Origin: Desulfobacula sp.
GTDB lineage: Bacteria > Desulfobacterota > Desulfobacteria > Desulfobacterales > Desulfobacteraceae
Length of the DNA: 5,931 bases
Reading direction: 5' to 3'
NCBI GenBank assembly: GCA_027858355.1
Contig: JAQICW010000538.1
Span: forward strand, 1-5,931
Position 1 is the first letter of the stretch; each line of letters begins with the position of its first letter. A program made the translations under genes and the position numbers. The notes under the pieces are model-generated. The model was given only the letters and a program-made list of their open reading frames with translations. It was not told where the DNA came from and did no database searches. Of the stretch, positions 5,807 to 5,931 are shown one piece after another.

Positions 5807-5931
5807 TAGTGTCTGACCGAAAACCCCGTGTTTGGGCGAAAAGTTGCCCATATACAAGGCGCAAAAAATCTTGAAACCGGAGTGTACTACTGTACATGAG
5901 GCCCGATTTATAATTTGGCAGGATTTTGCAG
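5807..5931 (+). repeat. Non-coding palindrome-rich element starting with the 19-bp repeat end (runs off window)
   Basis: The first 19 bases, TAGTGTCTGACCGAAAACC, are the exact inverted copy of 3820-3838. The following sequence contains TGGGC-8 bases-GCCCA (5833-5850) and TGTAC-TACT-GTACA (5883-5896). It also has an imperfect outer pair, GCAAAAAATC (5861-5870) with GATTTTGC (5922-5929), which brackets the central palindrome. No convincing gene is visible. This nested-palindrome layout resembles small dispersed intergenic elements (REP- or MITE-like). That identity is inference, and the far end is not in view. Confidence 0.55.

Noticed and set aside
3820..5825. A single composite transposon carrying galU and the YkgJ-like gene between the inverted repeats
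   Set aside because: No transposase or recombinase is present, galU is a housekeeping gene, and the sequences outside the shared 19 bp differ. Two independent element copies fit better.

Overview
The window reads as a stretch of ordinary chromosome from a moderately AT-rich Gram-negative bacterium. My best guess is a sulfate-reducing member of the Desulfobacterota (Desulfobacteraceae-like). This rests on the overall gene style, the DUF4124-type transglycosylase, the long YkgJ-type cysteine protein and the intergenic repeat ends. It is an inference from memory, not from a search. I see no phage genes, transposase, CRISPR array, tRNA or rRNA.

Left part, positions 1-3764, all on the + strand. 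A very large reading frame is already open at base 1 and ends at 2754. Its visible N-terminal third is the C-terminal part of an endonuclease Q (EndoQ)-type PHP nuclease, with the last PHP motif and a four-cysteine zinc site. A lysine-rich linker joins this to a complete UvrD/Rep-type SF1 helicase. The protein ends in QLELF, which closely resembles the bacterial sliding-clamp binding motif. A 123-residue protein of unknown function (2809-3180) follows after 54 bases, and a secreted lytic transglycosylase (3189-3764) after another 8 bases. The spacing suggests co-transcription, at least of the last two.

Middle part, 3765-4951. A short convergent spacer (3765-3843) carries one copy of a 19-bp repeat end. 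galU (UTP-glucose-1-phosphate uridylyltransferase) follows on the - strand. The 235-bp divergent spacer between galU and the next gene holds a good candidate promoter for the right-hand gene (perfect TTGACA, 17-bp spacer) and a weaker one for galU.

Right part, 4952-5931. A cysteine-rich YkgJ-family protein (probable metal binder) starts at ATG 4952. It ends at 5743 and is followed by a perfect 16-bp hairpin that is probably its terminator. From 5807 to the window edge lies a non-coding, palindrome-rich stretch. It begins with the inverted copy of the 19-bp repeat end seen at 3820-3838.

The most notable content is the single-chain EndoQ nuclease plus helicase with a clamp-binding-like tail. 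It looks like a self-contained repair machine for deaminated bases. A dnaX-like slippery heptamer in its interdomain linker could allow a nuclease-only product. The pair of inverted 19-bp repeat ends bracketing the galU/ykgJ-like block is the second item worth following up.
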